From Flavivirga aquatica (lineage in GTDB: Bacteria > Bacteroidota > Bacteroidia > Flavobacteriales > Flavobacteriaceae), in NCBI RefSeq assembly GCF_001747085.1, contig NZ_MDJD01000034.1, forward strand, positions 496,001-560,000: 64,000 nt of DNA. The letters are read 5' to 3'. The position numbers and the translations under genes are program-made. The notes under the pieces are model-generated. The model was not told the origin of the DNA and searched no databases. It worked only from the letters and a program-made list of their open reading frames with translations. This document shows positions 43,805 through 53,928 of this stretch, in pieces; position 1 is the stretch's first letter, and every line of letters starts with the position of its first letter.

Positions 43805-44590
43805 ATGAACCAACCGTTGGCATACGTGCACCCTGGTGCAAAAATTGCAAAAAATGTAGTTATAGAACCATTTGCTACTATACATAACAATGTGATAATA
43901 GGAGAAGGTTCTTGGATAGGAAGCAATGTAACCATTATGGAAGGTGCTCGTATTGGAAAGAATTGTAATATTTTTCCAGGATCAGTCATTTCTGCAGTTC
44001 CTCAAGATTTAAAATACAATGATGAAGATACAACTGTAGAAATTGGAGATAATGTAACCATTAGAGAATGTGTTACTATCAATAGAGGAACAGTAGATAG
44101 AATGAAAACTGTTATTGGAAATAATTGTTTAATAATGGCTTATTGTCATGTTGCACATGATTGTATAGTAGGAAACAATTGTATTTTTTCAAATAACAGT
44201 ACACTTGCGGGACATATAACTATAGGAGATTATGTCGTATTAGCTGGTATGACAGCTGTACATCAATTTGTATCTATAGGGAATCATGCCTTTGTAACTG
44301 GAGGATCTTTGGTTAGAAAAGATGTACCTCCTTATGTAAAAGCAGCTAGAGAACCTTTATCTTATGTTGGCATTAATTCAGTGGGATTAAGAAGACGAGG
44401 ATATACAACCGAAAAAATAAGAGAAATTCAAAATATTTTCAGAATACTCTATCAAAAAAATTATAATAATACTCAAGCTTCAGAAATTATTGAAGCAGAA
44501 ATGGAAGCAACACATGAGCGTGATGAAATTCTTCAATTCATAAAGAATTCGCATCGAGGTATTATGAAAGGATATTTTAAATCTAATTAA
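43805..44590 (+). CDS. lpxA: UDP-N-acetylglucosamine acyltransferase
   Basis: A 261-residue hexapeptide acyltransferase, first enzyme of lipid A synthesis. Start ATG 43805, 2 bases after lpxC-fabZ; a longer frame from 43757 would run inside that gene and is not used. It begins LAYVHPGAKIAKNVVIEPFATIHNNV. NCLIMAYCHVAHDCIVGNNC contains the catalytic His, and AGMTAVHQFVSIGNHAFVTGGSLV follows, with a C-terminal helical region from about residue 190. Length and motifs match the family. Confidence 0.95.
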   Translation: MNQPLAYVHPGAKIAKNVVIEPFATIHNNVIIGEGSWIGSNVTIMEGARIGKNCNIFPGSVISAVPQDLKYNDEDTTVEIGDNVTIRECVTINRGTVDRMKTVIGNNCLIMAYCHVAHDCIVGNNCIFSNNSTLAGHITIGDYVVLAGMTAVHQFVSIGNHAFVTGGSLVRKDVPPYVKAAREPLSYVGINSVGLRRRGYTTEKIREIQNIFRILYQKNYNNTQASEIIEAEMEATHERDEILQFIKNSHRGIMKGYFKSN

Positions 44591-44639
44591 AAATAAGAAT
44601 TTTATTTATAAAATAAGAATCTTTACAATTAACAAAACT

Positions 44640-45206
44640 ATGGCAAGTACATCAGATATTAGAAATGGATTATGTATTAAATATAATCACGATATTTATA
44701 AAATTATTGAGTTTTTACATGTAAAACCAGGTAAAGGTCCTGCGTTTGTAAGAACCAAATTAAAAAGTGTAACAAATGGAAAAGTAATTGATAATACGTT
44801 TTCTGCGGGGCATAAATTGGAAGATGTACGTGTAGAAACACATAAATTTCAGTTTTTGTATAATGATGGTGATTACTATCATTTCATGAATACAGAAGAT
44901 TATACTCAAATCCAATTAGTAGAAGCAGCACTTGATAACCCTGGATTAATGAAAGAAGGTGAAGTTGTTACGGTTATAATTAACTCTGAAGATAATATGC
45001 CACTTTCTGTTGAAATGCCTGCAAGTGTTATTTTAGAAGTTACCGCTACAGAACCTGGTGTTAAAGGAAATACAGCAACTAATGCTACAAAACCAGCTAC
45101 TGTAGAAACTGGAGCAACTGTAAATGTCCCTTTATTTATTAATGAAGGAGATAAAATAAAAGTTGAAACAGAAAAAGGAACGTATAAAGAACGTATTAAA
45201 GAATAA
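44640..45206 (+). CDS. efp: Elongation factor P
   Basis: A 188-residue three-domain translation factor that relieves ribosome stalling at polyproline. The N-terminal KOW-like domain has the loop FLHVKPGKGPAFVRTKLKS, where the tip Lys may be modified. The central OB fold includes YMNTEDYTQ-type sequence (HFMNTEDYTQIQL), and the C-terminal domain ends in NVPLFINEGDKIKVETEKGTYKERIKE. It lies 49 bases after lpxA and 6 bases before the LpxD-like gene, an arrangement seen in other Flavobacteriaceae. Confidence 0.96.
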   Translation: MASTSDIRNGLCIKYNHDIYKIIEFLHVKPGKGPAFVRTKLKSVTNGKVIDNTFSAGHKLEDVRVETHKFQFLYNDGDYYHFMNTEDYTQIQLVEAALDNPGLMKEGEVVTVIINSEDNMPLSVEMPASVILEVTATEPGVKGNTATNATKPATVETGATVNVPLFINEGDKIKVETEKGTYKERIKE

Positions 45207-45212
45207 TTTCTA

Positions 45213-46157
45213 TTGAAATTTCCAAAACCATATACTTTAAATGAAATTGCACAATTAATTGATTGCAATTTTGTTGGTGATGATAATTTTCCAGTTTTAG
45301 GTATAAATGAAATTCATGTTGTAGAGTCAGGAGACATCGTATTTGTCGATCACCCTAAATATTATGATAAGGCTTTAGAATCAGCAGCTACTATTATTTT
45401 AATTAATAAGAAAGTAGAATGCCCTAAAGGAAAAGCGCTTCTTATTAGTGACGACCCTTTTAGAGATTTTAACAAACTTACTAATCATTTTAAGCCGTTT
45501 AAACCTGCTAATAATCAAATTTCAGAGACAGCCAAAATAGGAGTGAATACTATAATTCAGCCTAATTCATTTATAGGTCATAATGTTATTATAGGAGATA
45601 ATTGTATCATTCATTCTAATGTTAGTATTTATGATGATGCCATTATTGGAAATAATGTTACTATTCACTCTGGTAGTGTATTAGGGGCTAATGCTTTTTA
45701 TTATAAAAAAAGGGCAGAAGGCTATGATCGATTAAAATCTTGTGGGCGTGTTGTTCTTGAAGATCATGTAGATATTGGTGCTTCATGTACTATAGATAGA
45801 GGGGTTACAGCGAATACTAGGATTAAAGAAGGAACAAAAATAGATAACCAAGTTCAAATTGGGCATGATACAGTAATTGGTAAGAAATGCTTAATAGCAT
45901 CTCAGGTAGGTATTGCTGGTTGTGTAATTATTGAAGATGAAGTTACTATTTGGGGTCAGGTAGGTGTAACTAGTGGAATTACTATTGGAGAAAAAGCAGT
46001 TATTTCTGCAAAAGCAGGAGTAAGTAAATCGTTAGAAGGAGGAAAAAGTTATTTTGGTATTCCTGCTGACGATTTTCGTACAAAATATAAAGAAATCGCT
46101 TCAATAAGAAAGATTCCTGAAATATTAGAAAAATTAAAACAAAGTGAAAAATTATAG
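45213..46157 (+). CDS. LpxD-like UDP-3-O-acylglucosamine N-acyltransferase family protein
   Basis: A 314-residue hexapeptide protein of the LpxD family, distinct from the LpxD at 41383. It opens with KFPKPYTLNEIAQLIDCNFVGDDNFPVLGINEIHVVESGDIVFVDHPKY (uridine-binding domain). The beta-helix contains HSGSVLGANAFYYKKRAEGYDRL and QVQIGHDTVIGKKC with the active-site His. The FGFAP motif of LpxD is replaced by ANAFYY. It may act as a second acyltransferase with other specificity, or in another glycolipid pathway. Start is TTG at 45213, as no ATG is suitably placed. It follows efp after 6 bases and precedes sucD. Confidence 0.85.
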   Translation: MKFPKPYTLNEIAQLIDCNFVGDDNFPVLGINEIHVVESGDIVFVDHPKYYDKALESAATIILINKKVECPKGKALLISDDPFRDFNKLTNHFKPFKPANNQISETAKIGVNTIIQPNSFIGHNVIIGDNCIIHSNVSIYDDAIIGNNVTIHSGSVLGANAFYYKKRAEGYDRLKSCGRVVLEDHVDIGASCTIDRGVTANTRIKEGTKIDNQVQIGHDTVIGKKCLIASQVGIAGCVIIEDEVTIWGQVGVTSGITIGEKAVISAKAGVSKSLEGGKSYFGIPADDFRTKYKEIASIRKIPEILEKLKQSEKL

Positions 46158-46215
46158 TGTTGATTTTTTATTAAAATAAAACAATTTTTTACTTTAAAAA
46201 TATAATACAAAAAAT

Positions 46216-46223
46216 TACTTTTG
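46216..46223 (+). promoter_or_regulatory. -7 box TACTTTTG for sucD
   Basis: TACTTTTG matches TAnnTTTG and ends 38 bases before the sucD ATG. No -33 TTG is clear in the AT-rich upstream sequence. Confidence 0.4.
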
Positions 46224-46261
46224 TTAAGTAAAGTAATATAAACAAAGACAAATAATCTTCT

Positions 46262-47134
46262 ATGAGCGTTTTAGTAAACAAAGATTCAAAAATAATAGTT
46301 CAAGGTTTTACAGGTAGTGAAGGTACTTTTCACGCAAGTCAAATGATTGAATATGGAACAAATGTAGTTGGAGGTGTTACACCTGGTAAAGGTGGGCAAA
46401 CTCACTTAGACAAACCTGTTTTTAACACAGTATTAGAGGCTGTCAATGAAGTGGATGCAGATACGACTATTATTTTTGTACCACCAGCATTTGCTGCTGA
46501 TGCTATTATGGAAGCTGCTGATGCAGGTATAAAAGTTATCATTACAATAACAGAAGGTATTCCTGTTGCAGACATGATTACAGCTTCAAGTTATATTAAA
46601 GATAAAGATTGTCGTTTAATAGGACCTAATTGCCCAGGAGTGATTACACCAGGAGAGGCAAAAGTTGGTATTATGCCAGGTTTTGTTTTTAAACAAGGTA
46701 AAGTAGGTATTGTTTCTAAATCGGGGACACTAACTTACGAGGCAGCTGATCAAGTTGTAAAACAAGGGTTAGGAATCACTACTGCTATTGGTATTGGTGG
46801 AGATCCAATTATTGGAACAACAACAAAAGAAGCGGTTGAATTATTAATTAATGATCCAGAAACAGAAGCAGTTGTTATGATTGGTGAAATTGGAGGTCAA
46901 TTAGAAGCAGACGCTGCTAACTGGTATAAATCTAGTGGAAGCACAAAACCTGTAGTTGGTTTTATTGCAGGAGAAACTGCACCGGCAGGTCGTACAATGG
47001 GACATGCAGGAGCTATTGTTGGAGGTAGTGATGATACTGCACAAGCAAAAAAGAAAATAATGAAAGCTTGTGGTATTCATGTAGTAGATTCACCTGCTGA
47101 GATAGGTAAGAAAATAGCAGAAGTATTAGCTTAA
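46262..47134 (+). CDS. sucD: Succinyl-CoA synthetase alpha subunit
   Basis: A 290-residue TCA-cycle enzyme subunit. It has [41 protein letters not shown] (CoA-binding), [31 protein letters not shown], and [13 protein letters not shown] with the phosphohistidine. The enzyme makes succinate and nucleoside triphosphate from succinyl-CoA. The beta subunit gene sucC is not adjacent. A terminator follows at 47187. Confidence 0.96.
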   Translation: MSVLVNKDSKIIVQGFTGSEGTFHASQMIEYGTNVVGGVTPGKGGQTHLDKPVFNTVLEAVNEVDADTTIIFVPPAFAADAIMEAADAGIKVIITITEGIPVADMITASSYIKDKDCRLIGPNCPGVITPGEAKVGIMPGFVFKQGKVGIVSKSGTLTYEAADQVVKQGLGITTAIGIGGDPIIGTTTKEAVELLINDPETEAVVMIGEIGGQLEADAANWYKSSGSTKPVVGFIAGETAPAGRTMGHAGAIVGGSDDTAQAKKKIMKACGIHVVDSPAEIGKKIAEVLA

Positions 47135-47186
47135 TACATTTTACCAGTTAAAGACTGTTAAAATATATATAACAAATAAACATTAT

Positions 47187-47225
47187 AAGTTCGTTGGCTT
47201 TAAATTAGCTAGCGAACTTTTTTTT
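47187..47225 (+). terminator. Intrinsic terminator after sucD
   Basis: AAGTTCG (47187-47193) pairs with CGAACTT (47212-47218), an inner GGCT/AGCT pairing extends the stem, and a run of T residues follows to 47225. It separates sucD from the M16 peptidase gene. Confidence 0.8.
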
Positions 47226-47239
47226 ATAAAAAAATAAAA

Positions 47240-50221
47240 ATGAAACATCTAAAATTATTTGTAACACTTATGCTTGTGGCATTCGTTTACAATTGCAAAA
47301 AAAATAGTGACACTAAAACTGATGCTCCTGTTACTTACAAAACAGAAAGTGAAACAGATGCTAATGGTTTTAAATATGAAACTGTGACTAACGACCCAAC
47401 AGGGCTACGTTTGTATACATTAAATAATGGCTTAAAAGTTTATTTAAGCAAAAATACAGACGAACCAAAAATACAAACATTTATAGCTGTAAGAGCAGGA
47501 TCTAACTACGACCCTAAAGAATCTACAGGTTTAGCTCACTATTTGGAACATATGGTATTTAAAGGTACAGACAAAATAGGATCTATAAATTGGGCAAAAG
47601 AGAAGGTGTACTTAGATCAAATTTCTGATTTATATGAACAACATAGAGCAGAACAAGATCCAGATAAAAAAATAGCACTTTATAGAAAAATAGATGAAGT
47701 ATCTCTTGAAGCTTCTAAATATTCTGTAGCTAATGAATATGATAAAATGACAAGTTCTTTAGGTGCTACAGGCACCAATGCTCATACTTGGTTTGAAGAA
47801 ACAGTATACAAAAATAAAATACCAGCTAACGAACTAAGTAAATGGTTAGCTTTAGAAGAAGAGCGTTTTAGTAAGTTAGTATTGCGTTTATTTCACACAG
47901 AATTAGAAGCTGTATTTGAAGAGTTTAATAGAGGACAAGATAATGATAGAAGAAAAAGTTATGCTGCAATGCTAGAAGGCTTATTTCCTAATCATCCTTA
48001 TGGACAACAAAAAACAATAGGTAAAGCAGAGCATTTAAAAAATCCATCTTTAGTAGATATAAATAATTATTTCGATAAATATTATGTGCCAAACAATATG
48101 GCTATGGTATTGGTTGGAGATTTTAACTTTGAAGCAACAATAAAAGAAGTTAATGCTACTTTTGGAAAGTTAAAACAAAAAGAAGTAACACATCCTATAT
48201 TACCTAAAGAAGATCCAATAACATCTGTTATTACAAAAGAAGTATTTGGCCCTACTGCAGAAGGAATTTCATTAGCTTATCGCTCTAAAGGTGTTAATAC
48301 TAAAGAACAAAAATTGGTAACTCTTTGTGATATGGTTTTAGCAAATGGAAATGCAGGGTTAATCGATTTAAATCTTAATCAACAACAAGTCGTACAAAAT
48401 GCAGGGTCTTCGGCTATGTTTTTAAATGACTATGGTTTACATAGCTTTTATGGATCCCCAAAAGAAGGACAAAGCTTAGATGAAGTAAAACAATTATTAT
48501 TGCAACAAATAGAATTGCTTAAAAAAGGGCGATTTGATGATTGGATGATTGAAGCTGTAGTTAATGATCTTAAAAAAACACAATTACAACAATATGAGAA
48601 TAGCACATCTTTAGCTTCAGCTTATTATAATGCTTTTATACACCATGAGAAATGGATAGATAAAATAAAATTCTTAGAAGATTTAAAAGCAATTTCAAAA
48701 AAAGAATTAGTAGATTTTGCTAATAAATTTTATCAGAACAATTATGTCGTTACATATAAACGTAAGGGAGAAGATAAAAATATAGTTAAAGTATCTAATC
48801 CTGGAATTACACCTGTAAACCTTAATAGAGGTAAGGCTTCAGAGTACATGACAAATTTCAATAAAATAGAATCAAAACCATTAAAACCTGTATATGTTGA
48901 TTATGCTTCTGCTATAAAAGAAACAAAAACAAACAATGGACTAAATGTATCTTATATTGAAAATAATACTAATGATTTATTTAATTTAAATATCATTTTC
49001 GACATGGGAAGTGATAATAATAAAAAATTAGGAATTGCAGTTAATTATTTAGCATACTTAGGGACAGATAAATATTCAGCAGAAGACTTAAAAAAGGAGT
49101 TTTATAAATTAGGTATAAATTATTCTGTTAATGCAGGAGCTGAGCAAACACTTGTTGGTTTAAGTGGACTTAAAGAAAATTTACCAGAGGGACTAAAATT
49201 ATTAGAACACTTATGGGAGAATGCAGTACCGGACCAAGAATCCTATAGTAAATATGTAGAATCAATAGCGAAAGGAAGACAAAATAATAAGACAAGTAAA
49301 GAAAATATCTTGAAAAATGGATTATTGAGTTTTGCGAAATATGGTGAAAACTCAAGGCTACGTAATGTATTATCTATAAAAGAGTTAAATAACATTAACC
49401 CTCAAGAATTAGTAGATCTAACTAAAAAAATTAAAAACTATAAACATCGTTTGTTTTACTATGGAAAAGATGTGAATTCGGCAGTAGCAGCAATTAATAA
49501 TTTCCATAAATTGCCTAAAAATTTAAATGAATATCCAGAAGCAGTAACTTATATTGAAAAGGAAACTGGAGGGAATGTATATTTTGTTGATTACGATATG
49601 GTACAATCTGAAATGATGTTTTTAGCAAAAGGAGAACCTTTTAAAGTAGAAAACATGGCTGCTTCAACATTATTCAACACTTATTTTGGTAGTGGATTAT
49701 CTTCTATTGTATTTCAAGAAATAAGAGAATCGAAATCTTTAGCTTATTCTGCATGGTCAAATTACTCAACAGCTCTCAAAAGTGACAATGCTAACTATGT
49801 CATGGCTTATATAGGAACTCAAGCTAATAAAATGCCTCAAGCCATTAATGCTATGATGAAATTAATGAGTGATATGCCAGAAGCAATAGATCAATTTGAA
49901 GCTGCGAAAGAAGCTACACTCAAAAAAATAGCAGCACAACGTATTACCAAATCTAATATCTTTTGGAATTATGAAAGGTTAAAAAAATTAGGTATAAATA
50001 ACGATAACAGAGAAGCAATGTACAATGCCATTAAGAATATGGAAATTGAAGATCTTCGCCAATTTTTTAATAAAAACATTAAAGGAGAGAACTATAATGT
50101 GATGGTAATAGGTAATAAAAAAGATATTAGTTTTAAAGCATTACAGAAATTAGGAAAAATTCAAGAAATGGATATTGATTATTTATTTAACTACGAAAAA
50201 TCAGGGAAAGTAAAATTGTAA
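47240..50221 (+). CDS. M16-family zinc metallopeptidase lipoprotein
   Basis: A 993-residue lipoprotein (signal ending VAFVYNC, Cys 19) with two M16 repeats. The first holds the inverted zinc motif HYLEH (residues 100-104) in GLAHYLEHMVFKGT, with a downstream acidic ligand in ELEAVFEEFNRGQD. The second, C-terminal half (from about 555) lacks the motif and is the inactive partner domain typical of pitrilysin-like proteins. It also has NNMAMVLVGDF and FQEIRESKSLAYSAWSNY, the substrate-side R/Y region. It probably degrades peptides at the periplasmic face or cell surface. It stands alone between two terminators. Confidence 0.92.
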   Translation: MKHLKLFVTLMLVAFVYNCKKNSDTKTDAPVTYKTESETDANGFKYETVTNDPTGLRLYTLNNGLKVYLSKNTDEPKIQTFIAVRAGSNYDPKESTGLAHYLEHMVFKGTDKIGSINWAKEKVYLDQISDLYEQHRAEQDPDKKIALYRKIDEVSLEASKYSVANEYDKMTSSLGATGTNAHTWFEETVYKNKIPANELSKWLALEEERFSKLVLRLFHTELEAVFEEFNRGQDNDRRKSYAAMLEGLFPNHPYGQQKTIGKAEHLKNPSLVDINNYFDKYYVPNNMAMVLVGDFNFEATIKEVNATFGKLKQKEVTHPILPKEDPITSVITKEVFGPTAEGISLAYRSKGVNTKEQKLVTLCDMVLANGNAGLIDLNLNQQQVVQNAGSSAMFLNDYGLHSFYGSPKEGQSLDEVKQLLLQQIELLKKGRFDDWMIEAVVNDLKKTQLQQYENSTSLASAYYNAFIHHEKWIDKIKFLEDLKAISKKELVDFANKFYQNNYVVTYKRKGEDKNIVKVSNPGITPVNLNRGKASEYMTNFNKIESKPLKPVYVDYASAIKETKTNNGLNVSYIENNTNDLFNLNIIFDMGSDNNKKLGIAVNYLAYLGTDKYSAEDLKKEFYKLGINYSVNAGAEQTLVGLSGLKENLPEGLKLLEHLWENAVPDQESYSKYVESIAKGRQNNKTSKENILKNGLLSFAKYGENSRLRNVLSIKELNNINPQELVDLTKKIKNYKHRLFYYGKDVNSAVAAINNFHKLPKNLNEYPEAVTYIEKETGGNVYFVDYDMVQSEMMFLAKGEPFKVENMAASTLFNTYFGSGLSSIVFQEIRESKSLAYSAWSNYSTALKSDNANYVMAYIGTQANKMPQAINAMMKLMSDMPEAIDQFEAAKEATLKKIAAQRITKSNIFWNYERLKKLGINNDNREAMYNAIKNMEIEDLRQFFNKNIKGENYNVMVIGNKKDISFKALQKLGKIQEMDIDYLFNYEKSGKVKL

Positions 50222-50244
50222 TTTAATAAAACATCTATTTTAAT

Positions 50245-50279
50245 AAAACCGTTGACTTACATGCTAAGTCAACGGTTTT
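50245..50279 (+). terminator. Intrinsic terminator after the M16 peptidase
   Basis: A 15-bp perfect inverted repeat (50245-50259 and 50265-50279, AAAACCGTTGACTTA with its complement) has a 5-base loop and ends in TTTT. It may work in both directions. Confidence 0.88.
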
Positions 50280-50370
50280 ATTATACTTTTTTATTATATA
50301 CTAGAAAATTAAGGGTACCAAAAACTGAGTTGAATTGATATACTAGCATAAAACAGAAAAACTAGAAATC

Positions 50371-50955
50371 ATGAAAATGCAAAAATTAATTCTGGGACTA
50401 ATATTTTTAGGGATACTATTTATTAGTTGCTCTAAAAACGATGATGAAATCTCTATTATAGAAGAAGAAGAGTTAGCACCTCAATACCCAATGAAATCAG
50501 TAATAGAGAGTGGGCACATGCAAGTAAATTATCAAAAAGTAGATGGGGCAAGTACATTTGAGATTGGTTATAAATTTAAATCATTTAAAAATGGAAAAAT
50601 AACAGCATTAGGCATTCGTGTTCCAAATAATGATGTATATAGAGTAACTCTGTGGAACGTAGAAACAGAAACTATTTTAACAACAGCAAATATCACTTCC
50701 AGTTCTGGACTTTTATCTTTTAAAGATATAGAGCCTATAAATATTAACTCCGGAATAACATATTTTGTTTCAGTTAATACTAACGATTATTATCAATTTA
50801 CAAATTCTGGAAATGATTTGTTTCCTGTTGAATCCGAGGATATTATAATTCTGGCTTATGGTTCTAATTTTGGGACTAGCCAAACATTACCAGTCATGTT
50901 TTCGAAAGTATCCTATCTTGGTGTTGTAGATGTTAAATTTATACCTTCTAATTAA
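50371..50955 (+). CDS. Lipoprotein with DUF4082-like domain
   Basis: A 194-residue lipoprotein. The signal peptide ends at LFISC (Cys 20) and is followed by the acidic SKNDDE that favours surface export in flavobacteria. The rest is a beta-sandwich domain with FEIGYKFKSFKNGKITALGIRVPNNDVYRVTLWNVETETIL and SGITYFVSVNTNDYY, the pattern of DUF4082, a domain otherwise found in large secreted or glycan-associated proteins. It is flanked by terminators on both sides, so it is a single-gene unit. The binding target is unknown. Confidence 0.75.
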   Translation: MKMQKLILGLIFLGILFISCSKNDDEISIIEEEELAPQYPMKSVIESGHMQVNYQKVDGASTFEIGYKFKSFKNGKITALGIRVPNNDVYRVTLWNVETETILTTANITSSSGLLSFKDIEPININSGITYFVSVNTNDYYQFTNSGNDLFPVESEDIIILAYGSNFGTSQTLPVMFSKVSYLGVVDVKFIPSN

Positions 50956-50985
50956 TACTTAAAATCACTTAAAAAAATGATAAAC

Positions 50986-51010
50986 CTTGTAAAATATTAC
51001 AAGTTTTTTT
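50986..51010 (+). terminator. Intrinsic terminator after the DUF4082-like gene
   Basis: CTTGTAA (50986-50992) and TTACAAG (50997-51003) form a short stem with a 4-base loop, followed by a run of seven to eight T. Confidence 0.7.
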
Positions 51011-51011
51011 A

Positions 51012-51039
51012 TTTGATGAGTTAGGATTTCCTATATTTG
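51012..51039 (+). promoter_or_regulatory. Bacteroidota-type promoter for fabG
   Basis: TATATTTG at 51032-51039 is a full -7 match. TTTG at 51012-51015 lies 16 bases upstream as a possible -33 element. The fabG ATG is 39 bases downstream. This is one of the better promoter matches in the window. Confidence 0.55.
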
Positions 51040-51078
51040 AATCTAATAAATTAAAGAAATTAATAACTAATATTACAA

Positions 51079-51825
51079 ATGAAATTACTAGAAGGAAAAA
51101 CAGCCATAATTACTGGTGCTAGCAGAGGGATTGGTAAAGGAATTGCTCAAGTTTTTGCGCAACAAGGTGCTAATGTAGCGTTTACTTATAGTTCTTCTGT
51201 AGAAGCAGCAAATAATTTAGAAAAAGAATTGATTGCTTTAGGTGTAAAAGCTAAAGGATATCAAAGTAATGCGGCTAGTTTTGATGACGCTCAAAAATTG
51301 GCAGGTGAAGTGGTAGCAGAATTTGGAAGTATTGATGTTTTAGTTAATAACGCCGGAATTACAAAAGATAATTTATTGATGCGTATTAGTGAAGAAGATT
51401 TTGATACCGTTATAGAAGTAAACTTAAAGTCTGTTTTTAATATGACTAAAGCTGTACAAAGAACCATGCTTAAACAACGTAAAGGTTCTATTATCAATAT
51501 GAGCTCTGTTGTTGGAGTTAAAGGTAATGCAGGGCAAACAAATTATGCTGCTTCAAAAGCAGGTATCATAGGTTTTTCAAAATCGGTAGCTTTAGAGCTA
51601 GGGTCAAGAAATATAAGAAGTAACGTAGTTGCTCCTGGTTTTATTGAAACCGAAATGACAGCAAAACTAGATGAAGAAGTTGTTAAAGGTTGGAGAGCAG
51701 GAATTCCTTTAAAACGTGGAGGAACACCAGAAGATATTGCAAATGTTTGCGTATTTTTGGGTAGTGATATGAGTGCTTATGTTACAGGACAAACACTTAA
51801 TGTAGATGGTGGAATGTTAACATAA
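51079..51825 (+). CDS. fabG: 3-oxoacyl-[acyl-carrier-protein] reductase
   Basis: A 248-residue SDR of fatty-acid synthesis, reducing 3-oxoacyl-ACP with NADPH. It has AIITGASRGIGKGIAQVFA (cofactor), VLVNNAGITKDNLLMRISEEDFD (the NNAGITKDNL signature of FabG), the catalytic Ser in INMSSVVGVKGN, the Tyr-Lys in TNYAASKAG, and the C-terminal YVTGQTLNVDGGM. Length and all motifs agree with FabG. The VWA-protein gene follows after 58 bases. Confidence 0.95.
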   Translation: MKLLEGKTAIITGASRGIGKGIAQVFAQQGANVAFTYSSSVEAANNLEKELIALGVKAKGYQSNAASFDDAQKLAGEVVAEFGSIDVLVNNAGITKDNLLMRISEEDFDTVIEVNLKSVFNMTKAVQRTMLKQRKGSIINMSSVVGVKGNAGQTNYAASKAGIIGFSKSVALELGSRNIRSNVVAPGFIETEMTAKLDEEVVKGWRAGIPLKRGGTPEDIANVCVFLGSDMSAYVTGQTLNVDGGMLT

Positions 51826-51883
51826 AAAGTATAAAAAACAATACACGTTTTTTTGAATTTTAAAGTTAATCAATATCAAATAA

Positions 51884-53917
51884 TTGACAACAGAAATTTT
51901 ATTATACATCATATTAGCTGGAATAACAGCCCTTTTTTTAGCTGTTTTTCAGTATAAAAACAAAAAGAAAAGCATGTCTAAATTAAACATGCTTTTCGCT
52001 TTTTTAAGATTTATTAGTGTGTTTTCAATATTACTACTACTAATTAATCCTAGTTTTGAACAAATTAAACTATTTACAGAAAAACCAAACTTGGTTATTC
52101 TAACAGATAATTCTAGCTCTATAAAACACCTTAAACAAGATCAACAAGCATTAAGTTTAATTAAAAACATTACAAGTAATAAAAAGTTAAACGATAAATT
52201 TAATTTAGAGTTTTACACCTTTGCAGAAACCTTAAAAGCTTCCGATTCCGTTTTTTTTAACGAAAAACAAACCAATATTTCAAACGCATTTAATAAACTT
52301 ACCCAAGTTAATAAAGAAAGAACCTCTCCAACATTATTAATTACAGATGGTAACCAAACCTATGGTAGCGATTATCAATTTGTATCCAGTTTTTATAAGC
52401 AGCCTATTTATCCAATAATATTGGGAGATACCATAACTTATACAGATTTAAAAATCCAACAATTAAACGTAAATAAATATGCTTATCTAAAAAACAGATT
52501 TCCTGTTGAAGCTATTCTGGTATACAATGGTCATAATACTGTTAACTCTCGGTTTGTGGTAACCAAAGGAAATACTACTGTTTATTCAGAAACCATAAAC
52601 TTCTCAAAAACTAACAATTCTAAAGTTATTAATTTTACGTTACCAACAAATAATGTAGGTGTTAGTAATTATAAAGCCACACTAGTTCCTTTAAAAAGTG
52701 AAAAAAATAGTATTAATAACACTAAAAATTTTGCTATAGAAGTTATTAATCAGAAAACAAAAATAGCCATAGTTAGTGATTTTTCACATCCAGATTTAGG
52801 AGCTCTAAAGAAAAGTATAGAGAGTAATGAACAACGCTCTGTCTTATTTTTAAATACAAAAGAAATAATTAATCAAGTAAATGATTTTCAATTAGTTATA
52901 TTATATCAGCCAAATTATAAATTTAAGTCTATTTATAATTTGTTAGATGCACAAAATAAAAATCGTTTTACAGTTACAGGTACTAAAACAGATTTAAATT
53001 TCTTAAATAGAATAGCTCAACCTTATTCACATGTTGTAACGAATCAAAGAGAAGAATATCAAGCAGAGTTAAACATTAACTATTCTCCTTTCATAATTGA
53101 TGATTTAAATTTCGAATCTTTTCCTCCCTTAAATTCAAACTATGGAGAATTAACATTCTCTATTCCTTTTGAAACTATTTTAAGAAAAACAGTAAGAGGT
53201 GTTTCAACAAAAGATCCTTTATTAGCAACTTTTGAAATTAATAATAGGAGAGAAGCTCTTTTATTAGGAGAAAACATTTGGCGATGGAGGGCTCAAAGTT
53301 ATATTAATAATAAATCCTTTAATCAATTTGATGATTTTATAGGTAAACTTATTCAATATCTTGCTTCAAACAAGAAAAAAAACAGGCTAAATGTAGAGTA
53401 CGAATCATTCTATGATGGCAATAGTAATATTGTAATTAAGGCAGAGTTTTTTGATAAGAACTATGTTTTTGATACTCGGGAATCACTTAATATTACTGTA
53501 ATAAATAATGAAACAAAGGAGAAAAAGATATTTCCACTGATACTTAAAAGCAACAAATATCAAGTCGACTTAAGTAATTTACCTGCATCTAAATATAATT
53601 TTACAATAAAAACAACCAATGAAAACATATCAAAATCTGGTAGTTTTCAAATTTTAGAATACAATGTAGAGCAACAATTTTTGAATGCTAATGTAACAAA
53701 GTTAGAGCAATTGGCTATTAACAGTAAAGGTATAAGTTATTTTATTGATGATACTCATGATTTGGTAAATAATTTATTAAATGATAATAGATATGTCCCT
53801 ATTCAAAAAAGTATTAAAAATACCATACCTTTGATAGAATGGAAATTCCTACTTGCTATAATAGCTTTAAGCTTAGCAATTGAATGGTTTCTAAGAAAAT
53901 ATAATGGATTAATCTAA
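51884..53917 (+). CDS. Membrane-anchored VWA-type protein of unknown function
   Basis: A 677-residue protein. Two N-terminal transmembrane helices (about 5-22 and 38-58, FAFLRFISVFSILLLLI) are followed by a VWA-like domain with the metal-site motif DNSSS (LVILTDNSSSIKHL) and LLITDGNQTYG. Beta-rich repeats, a glutamine-amidotransferase-like region with LATFEINNRREALLLGENIWRW (as in BatA-like or large VWA membrane proteins), and a C-terminal helix near 655-672 (LLAIIALSLAIEWFL) complete it. The bulk is extracytoplasmic. The gene starts with TTG at 51884 and is 11 bases upstream of a prohibitin gene. Function unknown; a partner of the SPFH protein is possible. Confidence 0.7.
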   Translation: MTTEILLYIILAGITALFLAVFQYKNKKKSMSKLNMLFAFLRFISVFSILLLLINPSFEQIKLFTEKPNLVILTDNSSSIKHLKQDQQALSLIKNITSNKKLNDKFNLEFYTFAETLKASDSVFFNEKQTNISNAFNKLTQVNKERTSPTLLITDGNQTYGSDYQFVSSFYKQPIYPIILGDTITYTDLKIQQLNVNKYAYLKNRFPVEAILVYNGHNTVNSRFVVTKGNTTVYSETINFSKTNNSKVINFTLPTNNVGVSNYKATLVPLKSEKNSINNTKNFAIEVINQKTKIAIVSDFSHPDLGALKKSIESNEQRSVLFLNTKEIINQVNDFQLVILYQPNYKFKSIYNLLDAQNKNRFTVTGTKTDLNFLNRIAQPYSHVVTNQREEYQAELNINYSPFIIDDLNFESFPPLNSNYGELTFSIPFETILRKTVRGVSTKDPLLATFEINNRREALLLGENIWRWRAQSYINNKSFNQFDDFIGKLIQYLASNKKKNRLNVEYESFYDGNSNIVIKAEFFDKNYVFDTRESLNITVINNETKEKKIFPLILKSNKYQVDLSNLPASKYNFTIKTTNENISKSGSFQILEYNVEQQFLNANVTKLEQLAINSKGISYFIDDTHDLVNNLLNDNRYVPIQKSIKNTIPLIEWKFLLAIIALSLAIEWFLRKYNGLI

Positions 53918-53928
53918 ACTAACATATA

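Noticed and set aside
44906-45268. 120-residue minus-strand frame
   Set aside because: Antisense to efp and the start of the LpxD-like gene; shadow frame.
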